The notes under the pieces were generated by a model. That model saw only the letters and a list, made by a program, of their open reading frames with translations. It did no database searches and had not been told where the DNA came from. A stretch of 47,745 nucleotides of DNA from Calidithermus roseus (GTDB lineage: Bacteria; Deinococcota; Deinococci; Deinococcales; Thermaceae), in assembly GCF_003574095.1 (NCBI RefSeq), contig NZ_QWLA01000020.1, positions 1 to 47,745 on the forward strand. Direction: 5' to 3'. Position numbers and translations under genes: made by a program. Positions 28,048 through 35,745 of the stretch are shown one piece after another; the first letter of the stretch is position 1, and each line of letters starts with the position of its first letter.

Positions 28048-29238
28048 GTGAGCACGACCAGCGTGGCGCTTGATCCCGGAGGCAGCCTGATCCAGGAGAC
28101 CTGGGGCGAGCACGAGGCCCTGCTCTACAAGCCTCCGCGCTCGAGGGGGCGGGTTACGCCGCCCCAGCCCCAGACCGTGCGCCTGAGCGCGCCGGGTGAG
28201 GTTTTCGGCCTGGAGCTGGGCGGTCTTTTGCCCGAGCTTCATCTGCGCTACGAGACCTACGGCCACCTCAACGGGGCCAAGAGCAACGCGGTGCTGGTGT
28301 TCCACGCCTGGACGGGCTCGGCCCACTTAGCCGGAACCTACGACGAGCCCACCCTCAAGCTGCTGAGCCCCCTCGAGCAGGCTTTCGGCGCCGACGGCTG
28401 GTGGGACGCGCTGGTGGGGCCGGGCCGGGTGCTCGACACCCGCCATAGCTTCGTGATCTGCGCCAACCACATCGGCTCGTGCTACGGTTCTACCGGGCCG
28501 CTCTCGCGCAACCCCCTCACCGGCGAGCCCTATGGCCCGGAATTCCCCGCCATCACCGTGCGCGACATGGCCCGCGCCCAGGCCCGGTTGCTCGATCACC
28601 TGGGCATCGAGCAGGTCACGGTGCTAGGCGGCAGCCTGGGCGGGATGGTGGCGCTCGAGTTCGCCCTGCTCTATCCCGAGCGCGTGCGGCAACTCGTGGT
28701 GCTGGCTGCGCCCACTACGCACGGCCCCTGGGCTCGCGCCTTCAACCGCCTCTCCCGCGAAGCCGTGCTCAGCGACCCGGCCTACCGCGGCGGCTACTAC
28801 AGCGAGCAGCCCCTGGGCCTGCAGCTTGCTCGAGCCATTGCCATGCTCTCCTTCCGCTCGCCACAATCCTTCAACCTGCGCTGGAACGAGAGCCCGGTCA
28901 AGGGGGAGAGCTACGTGCTCTACCAGGGCGAGAAGTTCATTCGGCGCTTCGACGCCAACGCCTACTTAGTGCTATCGAAGGCCATGGACACCCACGACGT
29001 CACGCGGGGCCGGGGGAGCCTCGAGGCTGCCCTGAACCGCCTGCGGAGCATCCCCAGCCTGTGGGTGGGCATCGACACCGACGTGCTCTACACCGCTGCC
29101 GAGGTGCGCCTTGGCGCGCTGCTCTCGGGCGGCGAATACCGCGAGATCCAGAGCCCGCACGGGCACGACGCCTTCCTGATCGAAACCGATCAGGTCGAGG
29201 AGATCCTCACGGGGTTTCTGTCGATGGTCGGTAGCTGA
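28048..29238 (+). CDS. metX: Homoserine O-acetyltransferase
   Basis: Alpha/beta-hydrolase-fold enzyme that acetylates homoserine with acetyl-CoA for the metY reaction. The 396 residues include HAWTGSAHLAGTY, ANHIGSCYGSTGP, the nucleophile Ser196 in GGSLGGMVALEFA, the catalytic Asp in GIDTD (343/345) and His371 in SPHGHDAFLIE. The acyl donor (acetyl or succinyl) cannot be read with certainty from sequence; the metY partner favours acetyl. It starts at GTG 28048 with GGGAGG upstream. The N-terminal ~45 residues are more variable. It is co-transcribed with metY under SAM control. Confidence 0.94.
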   Translation: MSTTSVALDPGGSLIQETWGEHEALLYKPPRSRGRVTPPQPQTVRLSAPGEVFGLELGGLLPELHLRYETYGHLNGAKSNAVLVFHAWTGSAHLAGTYDEPTLKLLSPLEQAFGADGWWDALVGPGRVLDTRHSFVICANHIGSCYGSTGPLSRNPLTGEPYGPEFPAITVRDMARAQARLLDHLGIEQVTVLGGSLGGMVALEFALLYPERVRQLVVLAAPTTHGPWARAFNRLSREAVLSDPAYRGGYYSEQPLGLQLARAIAMLSFRSPQSFNLRWNESPVKGESYVLYQGEKFIRRFDANAYLVLSKAMDTHDVTRGRGSLEAALNRLRSIPSLWVGIDTDVLYTAAEVRLGALLSGGEYREIQSPHGHDAFLIETDQVEEILTGFLSMVGS

Positions 29239-29310
29239 TAGCCGAACGCCGAACGCGGGTCGTACGTCGTACGCAAGACGCTAAATGCTAAACGCTAAAT
29301 GCAAGACGCT
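29239..29310. repeat. Compound degenerate intergenic repeat
   Basis: Starts with GAACGCCGAACGC, then GTCGTACGTCGTACGC, then four near-copies of the unit (A)ACGCTAAATGC. It lies right after metX and next to a perfect palindrome. Confidence 0.55.
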
Positions 29311-29338
29311 GTAGGGACGACCCGCGGGTCGTCCCTAC
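29311..29338. repeat. Perfect 28-bp palindrome between convergent genes
   Basis: The 14-bp arms GTAGGGACGACCCG and CGGGTCGTCCCTAC are exact reverse complements. There is no T tract on either side. A relative (CCGTAGGGGCGAC to CCCTACGG) occurs at 45525-45556, so this looks like a dispersed element that may also act as a transcription barrier between metX and the MFS gene. Confidence 0.7.
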
Positions 29339-29353
29339 CAAATTCCCGGCACC

Positions 29354-30616
29354 TCAGCCCTCGTACCGCCCTGGGCTGACCTCGGCGAGCCTCGAGACCA
29401 TCACCGCGGGGTAGATCAGCAGCAGCACGCCTGCGACGCCGATGGCCCAGATGCCCACGCCCTCCACCAGGAAGCCCGCGAGGATGGGGAGGACGGCGCC
29501 GGCGCCGTTGGACCATACGTCCAGCACGCCGATGGCCCGGCCGCGCTCGCCTGGGGCGGTGGTGTCGGCGACGACGGTGGTGGCGCCGTTGTAGGTGCCA
29601 CACCAGCCCAGGCCCACCAGGAAGGTGCCCAGGGTGATGGTGAGGTATTCGTGGGTGAAGCCCACCAGCAGCGCGCCGAGCGCCGAGAGCAGCAGGCCCC
29701 CCAGCATCACCGGCTTGCGCCCGATGCGGTCGGCCAGGCGGCCCACCGGCCAGGAGAAGGCGAACATGCCCAGCACGTGCAGGGTCACCGAGAGGGAGAT
29801 CAGGTTGAAGCTACAGCCTTGCTGGTGCAGCGCCAGCGAGGTCATCGCCATCAGCATGACCATCTGCCCCTGCGCGGCGATCCCGGCCCAGATGGCTACC
29901 TTGCGGGGGAAGCTCGAGTTAGCCCTTGAGGGCACCTGGCTCAGGCTCTGAGAGGAAAGCTGGGGATAGTAGTCCCTCAGCCGCAGCGCGATTTGCTTGG
30001 GGTCGGGTCGGACCAGGGCGGTGAGCCCGAAGGCCGGGGCTACGCACAGCGGCACGATGAGCCAGGCTACCGCCAGGGGAGACTGCCCCACCTCTACCGC
30101 CAGCCGCTCGGCCAGAGCCACGATCAGCGGGGAGAGCAGCGCCCCCAGCAGCGATCCCATCAGCACAAAACTGATCCCCTCGCTGCGGCGCTGCGGAGGG
30201 TACATGTCGGCGGCGGCCACCCGAAGCTGCTGGGTGGCCCCCACGCCCGCCCCGAAGACCAGCACCCCCGCCGTGAAGAGCCAGAAGGAACCCAGCCCCA
30301 TTCCCACTCCCGTCATCAGCGAGCCCAAAAGGGCCAGCAGCAGGCCAATGTAGAGTCCGGTCTTGCGGCCCCTCGAGTCGCTCACCCGGCCTACCGGGTA
30401 GGCGATGAGCATGCGGGCCAGACCGGCCAGCGCGGTAGCCAGTCCCGACCAGGTGCTGCTTCCCATCAGCTGCACCACGCTGATGGCCCCGAGCGCGGGA
30501 ATGAGCTGCATCCCGGCCCCTACCACGGCCTGAGTGATGGCCAGCAGCAAGGTGTTGCGCCGGATGAGGGGCGGGATGCCGGAGGAGGTAGCGGGCTGGG
30601 CGGGCTCGAGGGCCAT
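29354..30616 (-). CDS. Major facilitator superfamily transporter
   Basis: A 420-residue inner-membrane protein with about 12 hydrophobic helices in two halves. The cytoplasmic loop signatures are YPVGRVSDSRGRKTGLYIG between helices 2 and 3, and the matching WPVGRLADRIGRKPVMLGG in the second half. This is the pattern of drug/metabolite exporters of the MFS, but the substrate is unknown. Minus-strand TATCCT ends 6 nt before the ATG at 30616, suggesting a leaderless mRNA. It lies downstream of the prenyltransferase gene, separated by 85 bp with short GATAGC repeats, and so may be its own unit. Confidence 0.85.
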   Translation of the reverse strand: MALEPAQPATSSGIPPLIRRNTLLLAITQAVVGAGMQLIPALGAISVVQLMGSSTWSGLATALAGLARMLIAYPVGRVSDSRGRKTGLYIGLLLALLGSLMTGVGMGLGSFWLFTAGVLVFGAGVGATQQLRVAAADMYPPQRRSEGISFVLMGSLLGALLSPLIVALAERLAVEVGQSPLAVAWLIVPLCVAPAFGLTALVRPDPKQIALRLRDYYPQLSSQSLSQVPSRANSSFPRKVAIWAGIAAQGQMVMLMAMTSLALHQQGCSFNLISLSVTLHVLGMFAFSWPVGRLADRIGRKPVMLGGLLLSALGALLVGFTHEYLTITLGTFLVGLGWCGTYNGATTVVADTTAPGERGRAIGVLDVWSNGAGAVLPILAGFLVEGVGIWAIGVAGVLLLIYPAVMVSRLAEVSPGRYEG

Positions 30617-30622
30617 GAGGGA

Positions 30623-30628
30623 AGGATA
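30623..30628 (-). promoter_or_regulatory. -10 box of a possible leaderless promoter (MFS gene)
   Basis: Minus-strand TATCCT, 6 nt, then the ATG at 30616. Confidence 0.45.
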
Positions 30629-30644
30629 ACGTATCAGACTTCCC

Positions 30645-30670
30645 TTGGCCGATAGCCGATAGCTACGGCG
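30645..30670. repeat. Short GCCGATAGC tandem
   Basis: GCCGATAGCCGATAGC is two units of a 7-bp motif between the MFS and prenyltransferase genes; the unit GCCGATAGC returns at 45503-45511. Confidence 0.4.
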
Positions 30671-30701
30671 GGCACGCTAGCTTGGGCTGGTTCGCTTGCC
30701 G

Positions 30702-31553
30702 TTATAGAAGAGTTTCCAAAGCGACGAAGGTGAACATGCCCAGGCTCACCACCACGTTGGCCTGGAAGAAAGCGGCGTCTACTTTGGAAAGATCGTTGGG
30801 CTCGACCAAGCGGTGCTCGTACCACAGCACCACTCCCACACCCAGCACGCCCAGGAAATAGACCGTCCCCGCCCCATACAGCAGGCCGGTGAGTCCGAAC
30901 CCCAGCCAGGCCAGGAAATGGGTCACGCGCGCGATCTGGAGCGCCAGGGCGAGGCCAAAGCGGGCCGGGACGCTGTGGATGCGGTTGTGTCGGTCGAAAT
31001 GGAAGTCCTGAGTGGCGTACAGGATGTCGAAGCCCGCGATCCACAGGCCCACGGCAGCCCACAGGGCGAAAGTGGCCGCTTCGAAAGCTCCCGTCACGGC
31101 GATCCAGCCTCCCGCCGCCGCCGCGCCGATGGTGAGGCCCAGCCAGTAGTGGCACAGCCAGGTGAAGCGCTTGGTGTAGCTGTAACTCACCAGGAAGAAC
31201 ACCGCCACCGGGAGCAGAGCCGCCGTGAGGCTGTTGAGCTTGAGCGCAGCGATACCCAGCAGCAACAGGCTGACCAGCGAGAGCGCCAGCACCTCGCCCG
31301 GACTGACCACGCCCTGGGGCAGGTGCCGCTTGGCCGTGCGGGGGTTGCGCGCGTCGATGGCCCGGTCAATGAGCCGGTTAAGGGCCATGGCCGCGGTGCG
31401 GGCCCCCACCATCGCCAGGGTGATCCAGAAGAAGGTTTCCAGGCCCGGCCAGCCGCGTCCGGCCAGCAGCATGCCGCCGTAGGCGAAGGGCAGGGCGAAG
31501 AGGGTGTGCTCGAAGCGGACGAGCTCGAGGTAGGTGCGAAGCCGTGCGATCAT
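30702..31553 (-). CDS. UbiA-family prenyltransferase (MqnP-like)
   Basis: Membrane enzyme attaching a polyprenyl chain to an aromatic acid for quinone synthesis. The 283 residues span about eight helices. The first aspartate motif is NRLIDRAIDARNPRT (about 68-82) and the second is DILYATQDFHFDRHN (about 195); both bind Mg-prenyl diphosphate. Close relatives act as the futalosine-pathway prenyltransferase MqnP or as UbiA. In a menaquinone-making thermophile MqnP is more likely. The ATG at 31553 lies 14 nt after the NFACT stop with GAGGG upstream; an in-frame extension further upstream would run into that gene. Confidence 0.88.
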   Translation of the reverse strand: MIARLRTYLELVRFEHTLFALPFAYGGMLLAGRGWPGLETFFWITLAMVGARTAAMALNRLIDRAIDARNPRTAKRHLPQGVVSPGEVLALSLVSLLLLGIAALKLNSLTAALLPVAVFFLVSYSYTKRFTWLCHYWLGLTIGAAAAGGWIAVTGAFEAATFALWAAVGLWIAGFDILYATQDFHFDRHNRIHSVPARFGLALALQIARVTHFLAWLGFGLTGLLYGAGTVYFLGVLGVGVVLWYEHRLVEPNDLSKVDAAFFQANVVVSLGMFTFVALETLL

Positions 31554-31567
31554 AGCCACAATTGCCC

Positions 31568-33115
31568 TCAGTCTACGCCCTCGGAGAGCGCCGAAAGGGC
31601 CTCGGCATCCACGAAGAGGGTCTTGGCCCCCGTGTAGAGCACCTGTCCGGGCGCGGCCTTGCGCGGGCGCCAGACGTTCTTCTTGGCTGTGTAGTCTACC
31701 GCGACGTTGCGTTCGCCGCGGGCCTTGGAGTGATAAGCAGCGAGCTGGGCAGCGAAGAGCAGGTCGGGAAGGGGGGCAGGCTGACCCTGGGTGCGCAGGA
31801 TCACGTGAGAGCCAGGGATCCCCTGGGCGTGAAACCACAAATCCATGGAGTGGGCGCTGCGGGTGAGGAAGTCGTTTTCCTTGGCGTTGCGGCCCACCCA
31901 CACCGCGAAGCCGCCTGGAGAGCGCAGTCGCAGGCCGATGTGCCCTTCTTCAGATTCCTCCTTGCCTTCGAGCCTCTTGAGCAATTGGGATAAGGTGGCT
32001 TTCTCCAACTCGCTGATTTCCCGCTGCAAGGCCTCGAGCTGGGCCTGGGTGCGCGGCTGGAGCTCCATGGCCCGCTCGGCCAACGCCTCCAGGCGGCGGG
32101 CGCGGCTGTAGTAGCGCTCGGCGTTTTGGGCCGGGGTGAGGGCGGGGTCGAGGGGGATCTCGAGGGGCCTGCCACTGAAGTCCTCCAGCGTAACCGACGA
32201 GGCTCCGCTGGGAACCCGGTGCAAGTAGGCCAGCAAAACATCCCCCTTCTCCCGCAGGGAGGGCACTTCCTCCAGCCGTGCCAGGGCCTTGCGGTAGTCG
32301 TCCAGCCGAGCTTGCAGCGTGTGGATGCGCTTTTGCAGCGCTTCCCGCAGGGGGCGGCGCAGAGATTCGGCTTCCTGCCGCTCCCACTCGGCCCGAAGCT
32401 CGGCGGTGAGGGAAGTCCGCTCACCTGGGCGCTCGACCAGGCTTTTGAGGGCGCGGTAGAGGGGCTCGAGGTGCTCGGAGGTCAGCACCGTCTGCGGGGT
32501 GAGGCCCGCGCGGCGGGCCAGCTCCAGGCTAAGTTCCTTGCCCAGGCCGTCGAGATGCTTGGAGGCCGCCTGGCTCAGGCTCAGGCCGAGCAGCGGCTCG
32601 AGGTCGGCGGGCCCCGCGGTGCGCGGGTCGAGCTTTTCATAGGGCGGGGGAGGGGTGTAGGCCAGCCCAGGCCGAAGTTCGCGGAAGCGGTTGATCTCCC
32701 GCCTCACCTCGCGGTCGAGGGTGAGGATGCGGCCCTCGAGGGTGGTGAGCAGCAGGTTGGCGTTGCGCCCGGTGAGCTCGAAGACCAGGCGGGTTGGCGG
32801 GGTGTCCACGAAGCCGCTCTCGCCCTCGAACTCGAAAAAGACCACCCGGTCGAGCTTGAGCTGCTCCGCTTTGAGCAGGCGTCCTCGGGCCCTGGCCGCC
32901 AGCGAGCGCTGGAAGGCGGTTCTGGCTTCACCCTCGAGGGTGCTGGGCTCGAGGGTCAGCAAGGGGTGGGGTGGGCGGTAGCGCAGCACCAGATTGCCCA
33001 GCCCCTCGACCAACAAGGCCGCCGTGCCCTCGTCCGGGAAAGCCCAGCCCAGACTCCGCGCCGGCAAGCGTCCGGCAAACTCGCGCAGGACCGCGTTGAT
33101 CAACAAACCTTCCAT
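31568..33115 (-). CDS. rqcH: NFACT/RqcH-family ribosome quality control protein
   Basis: Homologue of Rqc2/NEMF. In bacteria RqcH binds stalled 50S subunits with peptidyl-tRNA and adds C-terminal alanine tails that mark the chain for decay; older names call it fibronectin-binding protein A. The 515 residues carry NFACT-N (about 1-200, with RLVFELTGRNANLLL), a long central helical coiled coil (about 240-385) and NFACT-R at the C-terminus (GFAVWVGRNAKENDFLT, SMDLWFHAQGIPGSHVIL). ATG 33115 is chosen because a terminator lies between it and the in-frame ATG at 33157 and because MEGLLINAVLREF is the usual opening. The prenyltransferase follows in the same unit. Confidence 0.9.
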   Translation of the reverse strand: MEGLLINAVLREFAGRLPARSLGWAFPDEGTAALLVEGLGNLVLRYRPPHPLLTLEPSTLEGEARTAFQRSLAARARGRLLKAEQLKLDRVVFFEFEGESGFVDTPPTRLVFELTGRNANLLLTTLEGRILTLDREVRREINRFRELRPGLAYTPPPPYEKLDPRTAGPADLEPLLGLSLSQAASKHLDGLGKELSLELARRAGLTPQTVLTSEHLEPLYRALKSLVERPGERTSLTAELRAEWERQEAESLRRPLREALQKRIHTLQARLDDYRKALARLEEVPSLREKGDVLLAYLHRVPSGASSVTLEDFSGRPLEIPLDPALTPAQNAERYYSRARRLEALAERAMELQPRTQAQLEALQREISELEKATLSQLLKRLEGKEESEEGHIGLRLRSPGGFAVWVGRNAKENDFLTRSAHSMDLWFHAQGIPGSHVILRTQGQPAPLPDLLFAAQLAAYHSKARGERNVAVDYTAKKNVWRPRKAAPGQVLYTGAKTLFVDAEALSALSEGVD

Positions 33116-33141
33116 AGATCTCGAGAGCTTGCCAGACCCAG

Positions 33142-33170
33142 AAAACAGGGCAGACATGGGTGCCTGCCCT
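33142..33170 (-). terminator. Terminator after the B12-protein/HTH-AhpD operon
   Basis: Minus-strand AGGGCAG / CTGCCCT with a 10-nt loop is followed by GTTTT. It separates the small membrane protein gene from rqcH. Confidence 0.7.
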
Positions 33171-33185
33171 GAGACGAGGTTTATT

Positions 33186-33371
33186 CTACTTGGGCTTGGT
33201 GCTGAGCAAACTGATCAGGGCCAGGGCATAGACCACTACGAAGCCCAGCATGCCCAGCTCGAAGTCCACCACCTGGCCCTGGCTTTCGAGGTAGAGCTTG
33301 AGTCCCTGCAGCACGAGCCCGGCGGCTACGGCGGCAGCCGTCCATTTTAAGAAGCGTCCCAGTCCCTCCAT
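33186..33371 (-). CDS. Small two-helix membrane protein
   Basis: 61 residues. A basic start is followed by a hydrophobic helix (about 11-28) and, after a short polar link, a second one (about 39-55), then a short basic tail STKPK. This is a helical hairpin with no recognisable motif. It starts 7 nt after the HTH-AhpD stop and is followed by a terminator, so it is the last gene of that operon. The function is unknown; a membrane partner or anchor for the operon is only a guess. Confidence 0.65.
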   Translation of the reverse strand: MEGLGRFLKWTAAAVAAGLVLQGLKLYLESQGQVVDFELGMLGFVVVYALALISLLSTKPK

Positions 33372-33378
33372 GGGGGCT

Positions 33379-34509
33379 TTACTCGTAGGCGCGGTGCATG
33401 GCGTAGTATTCGGCGTTGGGTTTCCAGCCCAGGGCGTTGGCCAGGCGGTTGGTGAAGTTGAACATGGCCGCGACCTGAGCGGCTTCGAAGATGGCCTCGT
33501 CGCTGAGCCCCACGCTTCGCAGCGGCTCGAGGTCGGTTTCTTCCATGCGCGGGGAGTCGGTGGTGATCTTGAGGGCGAAGTCTAGGAGGGCGCGCTCGCG
33601 CGGGGAGATCTCCGCGCGGCGGTAGTTGGCAATGAGCACGTCGGGGAGGACCGGATCGCCGGTGAGGTCACGCAGGTAGGCCGAGTGCGAGGCCAGACAG
33701 TACTCGCACTGGTTGTGGCTCGAGACCACTACTGCGATCATCTCACGTTCGCGCCGGGAGAGATGGCCCTCTGAGCGCATGAGGTAATCGTAGTAGCCAA
33801 ACCAGCGCAGCAGGTGCTCCGGCAGCAGCGCGAAATTGTGTATGACGTTGGGGACGAACCCGGTTTTCTCGACGAATTTGCCGAAAAGGGTTTGCACCTG
33901 CTCCGGCAGTTCCTCAGGCTGCGGCACCCTGAGCCATGAGGTAGCGCCGTGCCTGGGGACGCGCTGGGGTCGCGAAGGGGCTGGGGCCACGGGCACGCGG
34001 GCGCTGCGCTGGAGGATGGTGTTGATCTGGCGGATCTTCAGCCCTGTCGAGCGGGCGATCTGCACCGGACTCATACCCTGCTGGGCCAGTTGCAGCACCT
34101 CCGCAGTGAGCGCTTGGGATGGCTCGGCAGCCGTGGGCTGCTCGCTTCCCTTGCCGCGCCGCCCCCGCCGCTCCTGGCGCAGAAGGCCTTTCTCCCGCAG
34201 GGCCCTCAATACCCGCTGATAGTTGAGTTCTAGCGAGGTCGCGATGTTGATGGCAGTTTCACCTTGCTGGTAGCGGCTTTCGATCTCCGCCAGCAGCGCC
34301 TCGGGCAACTCCTGGGGCGCGCGTTTGGAGGGGGAGGTGGAGGCGTCGGGAGCTTCGGCCTGAGCCTCGGAGGAGACAATTTGTCCGGCTTTGCTTAGCA
34401 AGCTGCGCACCTGGCGAAAAGGCATCCCCGTCTCTCGAGCAATTTCGGTGGGGGTCTTGCCCTCTTGCGAAAGCGCCAGAACTTGGTCGATTACAGCATT
34501 TGAAGCCAC
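33379..34509 (-). CDS. Three helix-turn-helix repeats fused to an AhpD-type peroxidase domain
   Basis: 376 residues with an unusual architecture. The N-terminal half holds three HTH-like units of the form (hydrophobic-rich helix)-G-(IA/TxxIA)-(recognition helix): about 6-41, 72-109 and 134-169, joined by polar linkers. The C-terminal half (about 190-376) is a carboxymuconolactone decarboxylase/AhpD-type domain: Glu256, Cys268, Cys271 and His275 (HNQCEYCLASH) reproduce the E-x11-C-x2-C-x3-H proton relay of mycobacterial AhpD. It may be a redox-sensing DNA-binding protein. The GTG start has AAGGAGG close upstream and adjoins the stop of the B12-binding gene. Confidence 0.8.
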   Translation of the reverse strand: MASNAVIDQVLALSQEGKTPTEIARETGMPFRQVRSLLSKAGQIVSSEAQAEAPDASTSPSKRAPQELPEALLAEIESRYQQGETAINIATSLELNYQRVLRALREKGLLRQERRGRRGKGSEQPTAAEPSQALTAEVLQLAQQGMSPVQIARSTGLKIRQINTILQRSARVPVAPAPSRPQRVPRHGATSWLRVPQPEELPEQVQTLFGKFVEKTGFVPNVIHNFALLPEHLLRWFGYYDYLMRSEGHLSRREREMIAVVVSSHNQCEYCLASHSAYLRDLTGDPVLPDVLIANYRRAEISPRERALLDFALKITTDSPRMEETDLEPLRSVGLSDEAIFEAAQVAAMFNFTNRLANALGWKPNAEYYAMHRAYE

Positions 34510-34926
34510 TTACCCTCCTTGGGCCGCCCAGCGCTTGGGGGCCGATTGTTGCAAGAACGCGACGATGTCCTGGGTGCTGGTGCCGGGTCCAAACACCGCT
34601 GCGACGCCGAGAGCTTTGAGCTTGGGAACGTCCTCATCGGGAATGATCCCTCCGCCGAACAGCAGGATGTCGTCGGCCTGCTGCTCGCTCAGGAGCCGCT
34701 TGACTTCCCGGAAATAGTGCATATGAGCCCCCGAGAGGACGGACAGGCCGATGGCGTCTACGTCCTCTTGCAACGCGGCAGATACGATCATCTCCGGGGT
34801 TTGCCGCAAGCCGGTGTAGATTACTTCCATCCCCGAATCCCTCAGCGCTCGAGCGACCACCTTGGCGCCTCTGTCGTGTCCATCCAGGCCTGGTTTTGCT
34901 ACTAGAACCCGAATTCTGCGGTCCAT
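34510..34926 (-). CDS. B12-binding subunit (methylmalonyl-CoA mutase small-domain type)
   Basis: A 138-residue stand-alone cobalamin-binding domain. The lower-ligand motif DGHDRG gives Asp15-x-His17-x-x-Gly20, followed by [10 protein letters not shown] (the SxL region) and GGGIIPDED, all standard for this Rossmann-like fold. In methylmalonyl- or related acyl-CoA mutases such a domain pairs with a separate catalytic subunit, which is absent from this window. Minus-strand TAAGAT 6 nt before the ATG predicts a leaderless mRNA, with a 14-bp palindrome upstream. The next gene in the operon is the HTH-AhpD fusion. Signalling rather than catalysis is possible. Confidence 0.9.
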   Translation of the reverse strand: MDRRIRVLVAKPGLDGHDRGAKVVARALRDSGMEVIYTGLRQTPEMIVSAALQEDVDAIGLSVLSGAHMHYFREVKRLLSEQQADDILLFGGGIIPDEDVPKLKALGVAAVFGPGTSTQDIVAFLQQSAPKRWAAQGG

Positions 34927-34932
34927 GGCCCT

Positions 34933-34961
34933 ATCTTACGCCATATCCGCCTATATAGGCG
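34933..34961 (-). promoter_or_regulatory. Promoter with palindromic operator for the B12-protein operon
   Basis: The -10 TAAGAT lies at 34938-34933. A perfect 14-bp palindrome CGCCTATATAGGCG covers 34948-34961, overlapping where the -35 box should be; no TTGACA-like -35 exists. It is a probable binding site for a regulator. Confidence 0.6.
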
Positions 34962-34981
34962 AAAAGCGCGCTTTCTTGGAA

Positions 34982-35016
34982 ACCAAACAACATAGCCCCC
35001 ACCAAGGGGGGCTATG
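34982..35016 (-). terminator. Terminator of the SRPBCC gene
   Basis: Minus-strand CATAGCCCCC / GGGGGCTATG is a perfect 10-bp stem followed by TTGTTTGGTT. It lies 14 nt after the SRPBCC stop. Confidence 0.85.
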
Positions 35017-35029
35017 CCTCCAGATTGGC

Positions 35030-35494
35030 TCAGGCCGCGGCCAGTTGGGCTTTTCGCTCGGCCTCGCGCTTGAACTCCTCCAGGGTGACCTTGAGCAGCT
35101 TGTGGGGCTCGCCGAAGAGTGTGGCGTAGACATCGGCCACCCGCTCGAGCAGGGGAGAGGAGAAATCGACCATGCCATCGAAGTGCAGGTCTACCTGGGT
35201 GCCTTTGGGGGTCTCCTCCAGCCTGACCCAGCCACTGACGTTGAGGTCGTGTTGGGCTCCGGGAACGCTGGCGAACTCGAGGTAATGAGGCTCTTCGCGC
35301 TTGATCCCCTGGGCCACCCAGACCAGATCGACCGGCGGCATCCCGCGGGCGACGAAACGGTAACCCGTCGGCTCCTTGCGGACCTCCTTGATGTACGTAG
35401 ACCAGCGGGGCCAGCTCTCGAAGTCGTTGAGCGTGTCCCAGACAAGCTGGATCGGAGCCCGAACGAAGATCTCTAGGTCTTCCTGCAGCCTCAT
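35030..35494 (-). CDS. SRPBCC (START-like) ligand-binding protein
   Basis: 154 residues. The opening EIFVRAPIQLVWDTLNDFESWPRW is the typical first strand and helices of the SRPBCC/polyketide-cyclase fold, with alternating strands through GYRFVARGMPPVDLVWVAQG and a long C-terminal helix (FEPHKLL-like segment LFGEPHKLLKVTLEEFK). Such proteins bind a hydrophobic ligand in a deep cavity, and some act as cyclases or lipid/quinone carriers such as Coq10. The ligand here is unknown. TAAGGAGGT lies just before the ATG at 35494. It is a single-gene unit with its own promoter and terminator. Confidence 0.82.
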   Translation of the reverse strand: MRLQEDLEIFVRAPIQLVWDTLNDFESWPRWSTYIKEVRKEPTGYRFVARGMPPVDLVWVAQGIKREEPHYLEFASVPGAQHDLNVSGWVRLEETPKGTQVDLHFDGMVDFSSPLLERVADVYATLFGEPHKLLKVTLEEFKREAERKAQLAAA

Positions 35495-35588
35495 CCGCTA
35501 CCTCCTTAGAACCTGCACCTCTAACCGATGCGGACATGCCGGATGCGCCGGACGGAATGGCTGGAAACGCTTGAAGAAGTCTGTCCAC

Positions 35589-35606
35589 AGTATAGGACAA
35601 ATGTCC
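35589..35606 (-). promoter_or_regulatory. Promoter -10 and adjoining operator of the SRPBCC gene
   Basis: Minus-strand TATACT (35594-35589) directly abuts the inverted repeat GGACA-TT-TGTCC (35606-35595), which fills the spacer. No good -35 is visible. A repressor-type site is likely. The 5' UTR would be about 90 nt. Confidence 0.5.
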
Positions 35607-35699
35607 CTAGAATTGTAGACTTCGTTGCAAAGTTCTCGTTTGTGGTCGGTGGCTGATCGCTCATAGCCCAACGCAAGAGGCTAGTTTCGTCACGAGCCA

Positions 35700-35725
35700 C
35701 AAAAAAGCCCCCCTCGAGGGGGGCT
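35700..35725 (-). terminator. Terminator after the 62-residue protein gene
   Basis: Minus-strand AGCCCCCC-TCGA-GGGGGGCT is a perfect 8-bp stem followed by TTTTTTG. It lies about 20 nt after the stop. Confidence 0.92.
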
Positions 35726-35745
35726 CAGGCTGAACTCGAGCCTAG

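Noticed and set aside
29239-29310. Tandem short repeats considered as a CRISPR array
   Set aside because: Units are about 7-12 bp, degenerate, with no regularly sized unique spacers and no cas genes nearby.
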